The notes: generated from the letters alone by a model not told the origin. Counted from the stretch's first letter, positions 11,719 through 23,604 are shown. The stretch: DNA of 64,000 nt from Euonymus europaeus (GCA_963580455.1 OY756971.1:19491001-19555000), one strand, 5' to 3'. Program-made: numbers and translations.

Positions 11719-11912
11719 TTGTTCTTTACCAATTGTGGCTGAAATCATATGCGTGGGCTCCGGCTTGTGTGATTTGTTTATTTCTTCTTTATTACAAGCT
11801 GAAATCATAAGCGTAGGCTATGCTTGTTCTTTACCAATTGTGGCTGAAATCATATGTGTGGGCTCCGTCTTGTGTGATTTGTTCATTTCTTCTTTATTAC
11901 AAGCTGAAATCA
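11719..11912 (+). repeat. 105-bp tandem duplication
   Basis: Copy 1 (11719-11807) and copy 2 (11824-11912) share TTGTTCTTTACCAATTGTGG to GCTGAAATCA with few mismatches, at an offset of exactly 105 bases. It lies in the leader region of the Myb/SANT-like gene. Confidence 0.9.
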
Positions 11913-11997
11913 CAGTTATTTTGATTGATTTGTTAGACTTGTTTGTTTGGTTTATTTATAAGAACTGTCATGCCTTGTTTGTTTAAAATGGTGTAGC

Positions 11998-13066
11998 ATG
12001 AGCACCCAACCAACCACTCAACCCAGTACCCAACCCACTGAGATTGCAAGCCAAATTGATAAGGCCAGTTGGGACTCTGCATTGACTAAGGCGTTTGTTG
12101 AAATTTGTGTTGAACGAGTTAAGGCTGATGATAGACCTAATACTCATTTCACAAGAAATGGGTGGCAGAAAATTGTTAGCTCTTTTGCTGAAAAAACGGG
12201 AAAATCCTATGATCAAACACAACTAAAAAATAAGTGGGATAATATGAGGAAAGAATGGCGTGTATGGGAGAAGTTGCTCATTGGTGAGACTGGTTTGGGA
12301 TGGGATCCAATACGACAAACTGTCTTAGCTGATAATGACTGGTGGGATAAGAAGATTAAGGTAACTTTTCATTTCCATTGACAAGTTGTTCTTTTAAATT
12401 CTATTGTGGTGTTCTTTTTATAACATTTGTATTGCATTTTTTTTACAGCAAGATAAGAAATGCTCTAAGTTCCGCACCCAAGGAATAGAGAATAGGGATT
12501 CACTTGAGTTTATGTTTGGAGGTCAAGGTGCTACTGGAATCCATGCATTCATCCCTACTACCCAAATTGTAAATGAGGACGATGATGAAACACAACCTTA
12601 TGATAGAGGGATAGGTTCTAATGACCTTCTAATGTTCTCATTAGATGAAGACTCCGAGGATCCTGAATATGATGTCAATGAGGATGTTGCAGGTGAACTT
12701 CAAGACTCTCCCACACCCCCTCCTCGTCTGAGAAGAACTAAGAGCACCTCGGGAAGTCGTGGTCGTAAGAGGCGTCGTGCTATGGTGTTCGGGAAGACAT
12801 CAGTCACAATCTTGGGCAACTTGTCAGTGCCGTGGAAAGTAGAAACACCAAGAATACTAAGGAGGATAATTCAAGGGACTCCATCTCCGTTGTGATCGAA
12901 AAACTGGAGGAGATTCCAGAGACTGCTAGTGGTGGACCCTTGTTGATGTTTGCGTTAAAGTTGTTTGAGAAAAAAGAGCACAGGGAGTACTTCAATGGCA
13001 TTGAGAGGAAGGATTGGCATCTAGCATGGCTCAAACTGAAACATAGTGATAATGGTGGCAATGGAT
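11998..13066 (+). pseudogene. Myb/SANT-like DNA-binding protein, frameshifted
   Basis: Exon 1 (11998-12360) starts with a Gln/Thr-rich leader and then a Myb/SANT-like domain (about residues 20-115) with WDSALTKAFVEIC, NGWQKIV, QLKNKWDNMRKEW and WWDKKIK, the pattern of the Myb_DNA-bind_3 family. A GTAACT donor and a TTTACAG acceptor (12442-12448) join it to exon 2 from 12449. Exon 2 has an acidic stretch, a basic RKRRR patch, and then a typical C-terminal part ending EYFNGIERKDWHLAWLK at about 13050. The last part is in another frame: the shift falls between about 12770 and 12800. Such proteins are either Harbinger partner proteins or host LIMYB-like factors; the surroundings favour the first. 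Confidence 0.7.
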
Positions 13067-13599
13067 AAGATGAGACTGTGTAGTCAGTCATTTGGGGTCT
13101 TGTTTCTTAATGTGTGTCATGGATGTTTTTCATTTTTATTAGTCGTGATATGTACTTTTGATGTATGACTATTATGCATAATATGTGATGTACTTTAAAG
13201 TTCATTTTGGATTGCATCTTCTTATTATTTTTAGTTAATTTTATGAATGTAACAATGTGATGATGATTAAAAACTTATTCGTTTGAGTGTGTCTTAAAAA
13301 GAAAAAAATTTAATAGCACCGCAACTGAACTCTATTTTATCTCCCAAACGCGCTACTACACCTCACCTCACCTCACCTCAATTTTGTTCATCACACTGCT
13401 AAACAAGTTTGACAACACAACTCATCTCACCACAGTTTTATAACTCACCTCAACTTTGCGATCAAAACAAAACACACTCCCAAACGAATGCCATGTATGA
13501 GAAACGGGTAACCGCCGTTTGATCATCAAGTGGTGATTTAGGCAAATTTAATAAGTCAATTGAGCTTATTTTCCAAGTCCTCTTGTAGGACCCGCCGGA

Positions 13600-13830
13600 C
13601 CACTTCGTTTTTCCACGTCAAACAAACATTCCATTACGAATCAAAATCCGCCACGTTGCAAGATACAGATCTTGCACCGTTCGATCGTCCACGTCGGACA
13701 AAACCAGCCAATGAAATTGCTTTAGTTTTTTTTTTTTTTTTGAGAAAAAAATTGCTTTAGTTGAAGTGTGGTTCCGTCACTATGCAACTCGAGCCCTCAG
13801 CAGTAAGCACCATCGCTATATAGCTAGGCA
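13600..13830 (+). promoter_or_regulatory. GRP94 promoter with CCACGT cores, CCAAT box and TATA box
   Basis: Three CCACGT cores lie within 80 bases: CCACGTCA at 13613, CCACGTTG at 13651 and CCACGTCGG at 13689, with a CCAAT at 13708-13712 and a TATA-like CTATATAG at 13817. In plants CCACGTCA is the core of the unfolded-protein-response element and CCAAT plus CCACG is the ER stress element, both read by bZIP28/bZIP60 with NF-Y. The spacing here does not exactly match either full consensus, so regulation by ER stress is an inference that fits the gene downstream. Confidence 0.55.
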
Positions 13831-13907
13831 ACCGAAGAAATAAGCTAAAATCTATCTATGAATTAGAGGCTCACTTCACTGACAGAAGCTACTGCATACA
13901 AATCAAA

Positions 13908-16900
13908 ATGAGGAAGTGGACGATCCCTTCCGCTCTGCTTCTCTTGTGTCTTCTGTTTCTGCTACCAGATCAAGGTAAGGCTTAGGGTTTTTCTCCATTT
14001 GGTGCTTTTCGTTTGAGATTTGAATCTCGCTTCGGCTCTGACTTACGGATCATTGAATTTACTGTACGTTAGGTCGCAAACTACACGCGAATGCGGAGGG
14101 TGATTCCGAGGAGCTTGTAGATCCTCCCAAGGTAGAGGATAAGATCGGTGCCGTTCCTCATGGTTTATCTACCGATTCTGATGTCGCGAAGAGGTTCGCA
14201 TGTCTTCAGTTTATTAATAAATTTTCCCAGTCTTTATATATGTTTTCGTGCTATATTGATTTCGGAGGCGTATGTGTTAAATTTGGTTCAGGGAAGCGGA
14301 GTCGATCTCGAAGAGGTCGCTTCGTAATAATGCGGAGAAGTTTGAGTTCCAGGCTGAGGTTTCTCGGCTTATGGATATCATCATCAACTCTCTTTACAGC
14401 AACAAAGACATCTTCCTCAGGGAGTTGATCTCAAATGCTTCTGATGTAAGCATATACCGTAGTTTGTCATTGCTTATCAACTTATTAATTGTTAGTTATG
14501 ATTATTTCTATGCGGGAATGTTAATTAAACGCTGTTCAATTTCAGGCTTTAGATAAGATTCGATTCCTTGCACTCACAGACAAAGAGGTTTTGGGTGAAG
14601 GTGATACTGCGAAACTCGAGATCCAGGTTAGTGAAAATGAGCATTGCTGCTGTTGATTCTTTTAACGTAGTATTTCTTCTTGCAATGCTAAAGTAGAACT
14701 TGAATGATTTATTTAATCAAAACGTAAATAACTCCGGTTCAAATGCTCTTGCAGTAGCGGGACAGAAGTATGTACTAATTGGTGAATGATTTATTTAATA
14801 TGTCAAAAAAAATTGGGTTTTAAATGGCTTTAGGACTAACAATAATATCATGTGATAATACCATGATAGACAGGAAAAACTTAAATCTACAGCTAGATTA
14901 ATAAGTGCTGAAATAAGGTTGATTATCGGTTGTTTATCTGTATCTTAACCTTTGTGATGGGCTAATGCAGATAAAATTGGATAAGGAAAAGAAAATCCTT
15001 TCCATTCGTGACAGAGGTATTGGGATGACTAAAGAGGATTTGATCAAGAATTTGGGAACTATTGCCAAGTCTGGAACATCAGGTATCTGTGTTATGTATG
15101 GGCCATCATAGACTTTTCTTACTCTTTTCCTTTCTTTTGGGGGAAATCTTCTAACAGTGCTGACTATTGTTCTTTGTCATGCAGCATTTGTGGAGAAAAT
15201 GCAAACAAGTGGAGACCTTAATCTCATTGGGCAATTTGGTGTTGGATTCTACTCGGTGTATCTTGTTGCTGACTATGTTGAAGTGATTAGCAAGCATAAC
15301 GATGACAAACAGTAAGCACTTCAAATTGATCTGTCCTTTTGTTGTATTTTTTTTCAAATATGGTTATGGTATATTTGTTGAAACAATAACCATTTAAATG
15401 CTCTTGGTCTCAGGTATGTATGGGAATCAAAGGCTGATGGAGCATTTGCAATCTCTGAGGATACATGGAATGAGCCATTGGGTCGTGGAACTGAAATTAG
15501 ACTTCATCTTCGAGATGAGGCTGGAGAGTACTTAGAGGAGTACAAATTGAAGGTGAGTATATCTTTTATATGCTTAAGGTTACTTTTACTCCATACACCT
15601 GGTTTGCTTATGTAATTACATTCATAGTGGACCTGATGTTTCTCTTTGTAATAGTTCGTGCCCGGAATGGGTTACCGGCCTAGGTGCTTGACCAACGTGG
15701 GCGTTGGTCTCGAAGGAGGGTGTATTGATAAGATCCCACATCGGAAGATGTGGGTGTGAAGGTGCGGCTTATAAGGGTGCCGCTGCCTTCAATGGTTACC
15801 CAGGTTTTCATTGTGTGGGGGCTGAGGCCTTTGATGGACCAAGGGGCTGCGGCCTCTGGGTATGGCTCTGGGCCCTGTTGGGCTTAGGGAACAGCTGGCC
15901 CATGTGTGCCTCAGGTAGGCCGTGGGATGTCAGTTGGGCTTGGGTGGCCTTGGTGTTAGGCCTGGTCTTTATCAGTGGTAAAAGCACCCATTCTTGTATG
16001 CATATATTTATTTATTGGAGGTTGCTTGCCGGGAATTAATTTCTCCTAATGTATTACTGCTAACTTTCATAGTCTATCTTTGTTTGGCAATTTAAACACT
16101 TTCTTTTTGCTTTTTCTTCTACTCAGCAAACGTGGACTCATTCTACAATGAGAGACATCAATTCTCCTTTACCCATAAAACTTTCCTCTTCTCAATTTCA
16201 GGGCTCAATCCATTTTCTGTGTGGTTTTCTACTTTTCTCTGTCTGGACAAGCTTGCTTCTGTTTTTTGCTTCAACTTCTGATTTTTCACTGCAGCACTCA
16301 GAAGTAGTGGACTGCGGATCACTTTTTTCATTATTTCTTTTCTCCACTAGAATGATTACTTTCTGATTAAGTAAGGCCTATATGGGTACGTTTGTTGATG
16401 AGGGAATAAGATTGCTACTCAAGATACTGCTCTCCGCATACTTGTTTGGGTACATCTAATGCGGACCACTTGCTTAAAATCTCTTCCTCTAAATTCAGAG
16501 AACATGCTGTTGGTGGTGGTGCAGTTGTCGTTGTTGTTGTGTCCTAGAATGGTGATTTGTAAAATAATTACTTAACTTCACTGTAAGAATGGTCCTGCAG
16601 GCCCTTCAATTTTAGGGACACTGTTGTCTCACCTTAGGTGTCACTTTAAGTGCATGTTTGAGACTATCATCTTATGTCATAATTTTCATTTCCTGCAGGA
16701 CCTGGTGAAGAAATATTCTGAATTCATTAACTTCCCCATCTCTATCTGGGCTAGCAAAGAGGTTGATGTAGAAGTTCCTGCTGATGAAGACGAGTCAACT
16801 GAGGATGAGACAAGTATGTTTATTTTAATAGTGGACTGTTACTAATTTATTTTATTTTAGCCATAGTTCTGCAATATGATGTGTTGATTGCTCATATTCT

Positions 16901-19672
16901 CCTTACATGTGCTGATTCCTTTTTTTTTTCCCTTTGCTTTATAATTAACAGCTGAAACCTCTGAGGAAGAAAAAGAAGATGAAGAGACGGAGAAAGATGA
17001 GGATGAAGAAGCCGAGAAGAAACCAAAGACAAAGAAGGTGAAAGAAACTACTTATGAGTGGGAACTTTTGAATGATGTTAAGGCCATATGGTTGCGGAAT
17101 CCAAAGGAGGTGACAGAGGAAGAGTATACAAAATTTTATCGCTCTCTTGCTAAGGTAGTAAACCAATCTCTGGCCATGGGTAATTATTAACCTTTTTAAA
17201 ATATAGTAGCCATTGAGTTGTACTTTTTCCCCCTCAACAGGACTTTGGCGATGAGAAACCATTATCATGGAGTCACTTTACTGCTGAAGGGGATGTTGAG
17301 TTCAAGGCTGTTTTGTTTGTGCCACCAAAGGCTCCGCAAGATCTGTATGAGAGCTATTATAATTCTAATAAATCCAACTTGAAGTTATATGTTAGAAGAG
17401 TTTTCATCTCAGATGAATTTGATGAGCTTTTGCCGAAATATCTGAACTTTTTGAAGGTACTCGGCTGCTCGCAAATATGCTAAACTGTTATTTCAACTGG
17501 ATGCACTTGATCAAATTGGCAGATGGTTTTTTATCAGGATTGATTGTTTGACTGTGACATTTTCTGCAGGGTCTTATCGATTCTGACACATTACCGCTCA
17601 ATGTTTCTCGAGAAATGCTACAACAACACAGCAGTTTGAAAACAATTAAAAAGAAACTCATCCGAAAGGCCCTTGATATGATCCGAAAAATTGCTGAGGA
17701 GGATCCTGATGAGTCTACTGATAAAAATAAGAAAGGTCTGTTATTCAAACTTTTTTTTTTTACCCTTGTCTTGATAGTTTTGAAATGTTTATGGAACTGT
17801 TGCTGACTGTGGGTCTCAAATCTCTGTCAATGCAGATGTTGAAAACTCTAGTGACGAAGAGAAGAGAGGTCAATATACAAAGTTCTGGAATGAATTTGGT
17901 AAATCCATCAAGCTTGGTATCATTGAGGATGCAACTAACAGAAACCGCTTGGCAAAACTTCTTAGATTTGAGAGGTAACAAACTTATTGGTTACAATGTG
18001 CACTTATTGGTTTGTTTGATCGTTGTACTTTCTTAGTATGTTTTTCGATAGATGTAGCTTATTGTATTTAATTCTTTTTCAGCACGAAGTCAGATGGCAA
18101 ATTGACCTCACTTGATCAGTATATCTCAAGAATGAGACCGGGACAGAAAGATATATTTTACATAACAGGAACCAACAAGGAACAATTGGAAAAATCTCCG
18201 TTCCTTGAGAAGCTTAAGAAGAAAAATTTTGAGGTATGCTTTTCATGTGGAATGATTCCGATTTGTTGTAGAATTAAGGCAATTATCTCATAGGCTTATA
18301 ATGAGCTCTTTTTGCGCCCATAATTTGGGAAAGGCTGCCCTTTTAGGTACTCACATTTCTTTTTCTTTTTCCTTTTTTTTCTTCTTCTGGTTCGTACAAT
18401 TGCCAGGTCATTTTCTTTACAGATCCAGTTGATGAATACCTAATGCAATATTTGATGGACTATGAAGACAAGAAGTTCCAAAATGTGTCCAAGGAAGGCC
18501 TGAAACTTGGGAAAGATTCAAAAGCCAAGGAACTCAAGGAGTCGTTCAAGGAGCTCACAAAATGGTGGAAGGGTGTTCTAGCCAGCGATAATGTGGATGA
18601 CGTGAAGATAAGCAACCGATTGGACAATACTCCTTGCGTGGTTGTGACATCCAAGTATGGGTGGAGTGCAAATATGGAGAGGATCATGCAGTCTCAGACA
18701 CTAACAGATGCAAACAAACAAGCCTACATGCGTGGCAAGAGGGTGCTTGAAATCAACCCAAGGCATCCAATCATCAAGGAGCTCCAGGAGAGAGTAGTAA
18801 AGGACCCTGAGGTACATATTCCTGATTAGAAGTTTAAATGTTCACGAAACGTTTTTAAATAAAAAAAAAATAAACGAAACATGTTCAGGAAATATGACTT
18901 AAGCAGCATGCCATCTATTCCCGTGAATCATTTCATGAATTCATTTGTTTTTTTTACTTGCATGCAAGATATTAGTTTGATATTTCTTTATTTGAAATTT
19001 GAAATATGAAAAAGACTGGGGAGGTGGATATGTAACTAGATGTTATGGCTTCTAATTCTGGTACATGGCATGAAGGATGACCTACTGGAGAGTAGGGTCT
19101 GGATGTAAAATGATTAAGGTAGAAGTTGATTATGATTATTTTGCTTTGGCAAAAAGGAAGAATATGTAAGATAATTGACTGCTGGCAAGGTCAATGCCTT
19201 CTCCAAGTTTGTGAATTTGTTGCCAGGGTTCTTTGGACAAATGTTTCAAAAAGGTTTAGGATTCTCTGGACCTGAAGTAGCCGAATACTACTGATATTTA
19301 ATTTGTAGAGCTTGATTAGTCAGTGAACTTCATGTAAGTACCACCTCTACCTCCTTTTTAACAGTGAGCATTGGCTCTGCTTTTCAGGACGAGGGCATAA
19401 AGCAAACAGCGCAGCTTGTGTACCAAACAGCACTCATGGAAAGTGGTTTTGTACTCTCAGACCCCAAGGATTTTGCTTCGCGCATCTACAGCTCGGTGAA
19501 GTCTAGCTTAGACATCAGTCTGGATGCCGCTGTTGAGGAGGAAGAAGATGTAGAAGATGCTGAGCCTGAAAGTGAAACAAAAGACGCCGAGGCAACTCTG
19601 AAGGACGAAGAAGCTGAAGCAACTCAAGATGGTGTGGATACAGAGCCTTCTGCTGTCAAGGATGAGTTGTAG
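13908..19672 (+). CDS. HSP90.7: Endoplasmin, ER HSP90 (GRP94 type)
   Basis: 826-residue ER chaperone that folds secreted and membrane proteins by an ATP-driven clamp cycle. Exons: 13908-13974, 14073-14193, 14292-14445, 14546-14626, 14971-15082, 15185-15311, 15414-15552, 16699-16813, 16952-17154, 17241-17456, 17570-17735, 17836-17974, 18083-18233, 18407-18811, 19388-19672 (2481 nt, in frame throughout, all GT-AG). Seen: a hydrophobic signal peptide (residues 1-22), the HSP90 N-domain with [26 protein letters not shown] and GQFGVGFYS, an acidic Glu/Lys linker in exons 8-9, middle-domain blocks ([20 protein letters not shown]), a C-terminal dimerisation part, and a terminal KDEL retrieval signal. 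Length and motifs match Arabidopsis HSP90.7/SHEPHERD, needed for CLAVATA signalling in that plant. Intron 7 is swollen by a GC-rich insert. Confidence 0.96.
15650..15995 (+). repeat. GC-rich insert in GRP94 intron 7
   Basis: This piece stands out from its AT-rich intron by composition and by long GGGC/GGCC runs. It contains a perfect palindrome, CCCACATC-GGAA-GATGTGGG (15735-15754). The TCCCACATCGG phrase is common in plant repetitive DNA. No protein is encoded that I recognise. It is most likely a short non-autonomous element; its exact ends are not clear. Confidence 0.45.
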
Positions 19673-20039
19673 GTTGCTTCATACATGGGCGGACACTTCT
19701 TTCTCTTGTTTGACACATCGTGGTAAATGTGTTATTAGATGGCTTTTCTTCAGTTCCCCAGACTTTCGCCCTACGATTGGCCTTGGGGCTGCCAGATAAC
19801 TGCATCATGCATTTTCATTGTGAACTTTTGAGGGAAAAAGGGTTAGATCGTAGAGACAATGTAGTCATATCTCCAGGAATTGTCTTTTCTGTCTAATTAA
19901 TGAATGAAACACGGTCCTGTTTTTATCATATATGCTAGCATTTGAACTAGCATAAATATATTAATAGCATATATGCTAGTTTTGAAATTGTCTATCAAAT
20001 GCATCCATTGAAAACCGAGGATGGGCTGTGGTTGTGACA
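19673..20039 (+). other. 3' UTR and downstream of GRP94
   Basis: Likely 3' untranslated region with AATTAATGAATGAAA near 19895 as possible polyadenylation context. A short repeat of CATATATGCTAG is seen at 19927-19978. Confidence 0.5.
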
Positions 20040-20460
20040 TTTCACCAGGCGGTCCTTGATAGGGAGTCTCACTTTATTCCCTCTCTCTTCTTTTTCTTTC
20101 TTTTTTGCTTTTCTTAGGGGTATGCTCGCGAAGTCAAATATTGTTACCTCGCCTGTTTCTTTCTCCCACTTCTGGTACTCTCGTCCCTCGATGCACTCTA
20201 TTTCGAAGACTAGAATGTTCCACCCTTCTATTAATTTCTTTATGCTTCCCCTAATTCCAGCTCTCTCCCCATCGCACCAAAAGTGGCGGGGGAGAGCATA
20301 CGAGGGGAAGCCTGACTGATCAATGTCAATAGAAGAAGTAGAAAGAGCTGGGCTTAGTACACTGAAAGCTTCCTATCATACTCTCATCAATAAAACATAA
20401 GTTTGTCGTCCTTGTCTTGCTCTGGATTAGCCTTGAATAGATAGCTTGACTTTACAATTT
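20040..20460. other. Possible organelle-derived segment
   Basis: The base composition and style (for example GGTATGCTCGCGAAGTC, CGAGGGGAAGCCTGACTGAT) differ from the AT-rich neighbours and remind me of plant mitochondrial spacer DNA. There is no gene that I recognise. This is an impression that a search against plant mitochondrial genomes would settle. Confidence 0.25.
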
Positions 20461-21206
20461 CAATTACGTGATTAGCTCGGAAAACACTTTCCTCTCTATC
20501 AGGAATTCCCTGCCCCTACATTGATTTATTGAAGGGTCTGGCATTTGGTAGAGGGACAGAGAACATTGAGGGCTGTACTGTACATAACTTTGAATCCGCC
20601 AATTGGAATACAGTTTTAAAAATAATCCTTGACTATTCTCATTTTATATTTTCCATTTACAAATTGACGATCAACTTTCACCGACGGCGAGTCCTTGACT
20701 TGTAAGAGTTATAATTTTCTGTCTCAAAAGTTATTTCAGAAAAATATAACCAATATCAAATTATTAGTTGAAGTATCTGATCCAGAAGAAAAAGATAAAG
20801 CTATCCATCAATAAACTAGAAAGCACCGACAACTGGATATCGTTTCACATGTTAGATTGGCAATTATGTGAACATACCATTGCTTGCCCATTGTGTCTTT
20901 TTGATAAATTCCTCCCAACTACCGCTTGACTTGCACCTGTTCTTCCTATTTGATCGTTTGTTAATGCCGTAATGAGTTAAAAGCAAGTCGGTAGCTCACA
21001 GTCCTATTCATAACAGCCGAACACGTGTCCAGTCGTACAAATTGTGGAAAACTGCTGTTTTAACTTACTGGACCTGATCGTTTGATCTTAAAAGAACGGG
21101 CGATGACAGATGAATAAGTTGAGCATGTCAGTGGAATAGCCTCTATTACGACAAGCTTATGGAACCCACTTTTCATAATGAGGATTAAGAGGAAATCACT
21201 GCTCCA
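20461..21206. other. Intergenic, no feature seen
   Basis: AT-rich spacer. One ACACGTGT (G-box-like) at about 21022. No coding frame or repeat boundary supported. Confidence 0.5.
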
Positions 21207-21343
21207 TCACTTTCACCTTATCCATATCCATATTTGCTTCTTCTTTTTGATAAATATCCATATATCCTATACCGATAAAACCCCACTGGTAGATATCTAT
21301 TTGCAGAAGACTTCAAGTCAGTCCACTGCTACATCACTCTCAT

Positions 21344-21980
21344 CAGAGGCGGAACCAGCATCGAATATTAGGAGGCAGAACTTTATGCGGCATTTTTGGA
21401 TATTAAAATACAAATAAAAATTATATGCATAAATTTGATTAAATGATTATAATTACATTTTTCAGTTCTGAACAAATACTTTTTTCTCAATATAAATAAG
21501 TTGACAATCATACAAAGTTTGGGGCTTAGATTTTATCTTTAAAGTTTTTGGACTAATTTTGAACATTAAAAGAGGGTATGTAGCGTTTTAAGGGGGGCAT
21601 TTGTCCACATAAATTAATATATATATTTATATATAATCGAACTGTGTAAATAGAATAAATTTGATAAACTACCTCGTAAGCATTTACATATAAATTATAA
21701 AACGCTCTAGAAAAGGTAAGTCAATTTTTGGTCACGGAAAGAGCTGTGATTTTCTAATTTCATCATCGAAAGTTCAAAAGTTACATTTTTAACTACCCAA
21801 AATGATGACTCGAACATATTTTCATTTTTTGACCGGTCAATGAACTGACGTGGCACGTTAATTGTTAACTCCAACTGTATTGATGCCTATTTAGCCTGAC
21901 AGTTAGAGTGACATGAAATGCATTTCTTTTAAAAACACATGTTACATTTTTTTTAGGAGGCAGGGTTGGTTCCGCTACTG
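21344..21980. mobile_element. hAT-like non-autonomous element with inverted ends
   Basis: The left end reads CAGAGGCGGAACCAGC and the right end, on the other strand, CAGTAGCGGAACCAAC: inverted ends matching at 13 of 16 positions. Ends starting CAG(T/A)GGCGGA are typical of plant hAT elements. The 637-bp body is AT-rich and codes for nothing. The 8-bp flanks do not match, so the target duplication has decayed or the ends are slightly misplaced. Confidence 0.5.
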
Positions 21981-22515
21981 ATTTTCACCTTATCTATAAC
22001 CCACATACATATATTTGAAGAAGACTTCAAGACAACATTATCAACCCACAGGGGAGGGAGGGTTAGTTTCACCCCTGACTTTCACCTTATCTACCCCATA
22101 CGAATATTTGAAGAAGACTTCAAGACAACATTATCAACCCACGAGTGACAAAAATTTGTTAAGATTCAATTGATTGGTTTGGCAGCCGAAAATATATTTT
22201 GAAGCTTATAACTCGTCTCTTGATAACGCTTTCTTGAAATCTTCTTCAAAATAAACTTGATCAAGTATCTCATCAACACTAACATATAAATTACAAAACA
22301 CTCTAAAAAAAGGGTGTAAATCAACTTTTGGTCACCGGAAGAGTTGTGATTTTTTAATTTTATCATTGAAAGTTCAAAAGTTGCATTTTAATCACCCAAA
22401 ATTTCGACCTGTTCCAATGCATCAATACGATTGTTAACTACAACCGTATTGATGCCTATTTGGCGTGACAGGTTGGAGTGACATGGAATGCATTTTTTTG
22501 TTCCAAAAGACATGG
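21658..22515. repeat. Duplicated segment of about 270-290 bp
   Basis: Copy 1 (about 21658-21945) and copy 2 (about 22246-22515) share an ordered series of phrases: ACATATAAATTA, TTTTGGTCAC, GAAAGTTCAAAAGTT, ACCCAAAAT, GTATTGATGCCTATTT and GTGACATG(A/G)AATGCATTT. Copy 2 lacks about 45 bases of copy 1. Copy 1 lies inside the hAT-like element's right half, so this is probably two related elements side by side. Confidence 0.7.
21979..22144 (+). repeat. 97-bp tandem duplication
   Basis: TGATTTTCACCTTATCTA... (21979) and TGACTTTCACCTTATCTA... (22076) each run on to GAAGAAGACTTCAAGACAAC and ATTATCAACCCAC. A weaker third relative is at about 21207-21320, left of the hAT-like element. Confidence 0.8.
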
Positions 22516-23279
22516 TGCATTGGCGTCCCCACACCTGCAATAGAGGTTGAATGCATAACATTTTCAAAATCATCTTCAACCAAAATAGTCCATGTTTAAA
22601 CAACATTGTCCAGAAACACATAAAATAACAGTGTTATTGGTATGATTTTAAGCACACCAAGTATGATTCTATTATCTTAATTTTATTTGATGTGATTTAT
22701 CATGTTATAGTGTAACATCCTAGTAGGCTAGTAGTATACCTTACATGGTATTTTTTAATATAAATATTAATTATTATTAGTGTAATGACATTTTTAATTT
22801 TTTTTAATTCTAATCATACTAAGAATGATTTATTTTCCTATTTCTATTATGTATGACTCAATTCATTTTTTTTTTGTACATAGTTTGATTTATCATGTTA
22901 TTAATTATAATATACTATGATAATTATAGGATCCATGTAACAAATTCACATTTTATTAGTCTATATTTAGCCTCTCCAAATTTTTTTTTCCAATACAATG
23001 TTAGCGGAAACATTTCATATTATGAAATGATATGAGATGTGTTCACGCCAAGTCAGGATTTGGAGGGATTCGCTTGTTCACAAACCCCTCCCAACACCTC
23101 TCCCAAGTAAGACCTTAATCTTGAGTACTCCCGCTTGAGTTTAGATCGGGTGACTGACTTGATCATGCTCCCTTCTCCTTTTCTTTGTTAGTCTGCCAAT
23201 GACCATCTTAATTGGTGAAGGAACAATGATACTCCCACCCCCCAAATATCCAAGCTCCAGTCCCCAAACACCAATATAT
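22516..23279. other. AT-rich intergenic, no feature seen
   Basis: Long AT-rich stretch with poly-T runs. No coding frame or RNA gene supported. Confidence 0.5.
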
Positions 23280-23604
23280 GGTTAGGACAACCACAGTAGT
23301 AATAAATATAATGAGCAATTAGTTGTTGATGTGGAAAATGTGTTTTGTTGATGTGACTGTATTGAAAGATGTGTTTAATGATATGTATGAGTATGTGGCT
23401 TGATTTTTGAATAAAAGTGATGGGATCCACAATTAGTTTTAATGGAAAAAATAGCGAGGAGTGAAAAATTAGTGGTCTAATAAATAGAATTGTATTGAAA
23501 TATATGTTCTGATGATGTAATAAGTATATATAATCGCTTTTGTGTAATACAAATAGGACCAAATAATTATTGGCCCATTAAAAGGGCAACCATTGTGGTT
23601 GTCA
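23280..23604 (-). repeat. MITE-like element upstream of DNAJ11
   Basis: Inverted ends GGACAACCACAGT (left, about 23285) and, from the other strand at the right, ATGACAACCACAATGG (about 23589-23604) enclose an AT-rich non-coding body with GTGTTTTGTTGATGTGACTGTATTG. The same phrases, in the opposite orientation, occur at 59860-59900, so this is one member of a dispersed family. Confidence 0.5.

Larger units (their letters stand above)
11336..13495 (+). mobile_element. PIF/Harbinger-like relic carrying only the Myb/SANT-like gene
   Basis: The left edge has GGGTCCGTTTAG and the right edge, read from the other strand, GGCATTCGTTTGGGAG: loosely similar ends of the kind seen in Harbinger elements (GG...CGTTTGG). 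Inside lies a two-exon gene for a Myb/SANT-like protein of the kind that forms the second gene of PIF/Harbinger transposons. There is no DDE nuclease gene between the ends. A (CCTCA)n run at 13357-13380 is part of the right end. The exact ends and a 3-bp target duplication are not established. Confidence 0.45.

Noticed and set aside
15704..16039. 111-residue open frame in GRP94 intron 7
   Set aside because: Lies in the GC-rich repeat insert; Trp/Gly-rich composition reflects GGGC repeats, with no family resemblance.
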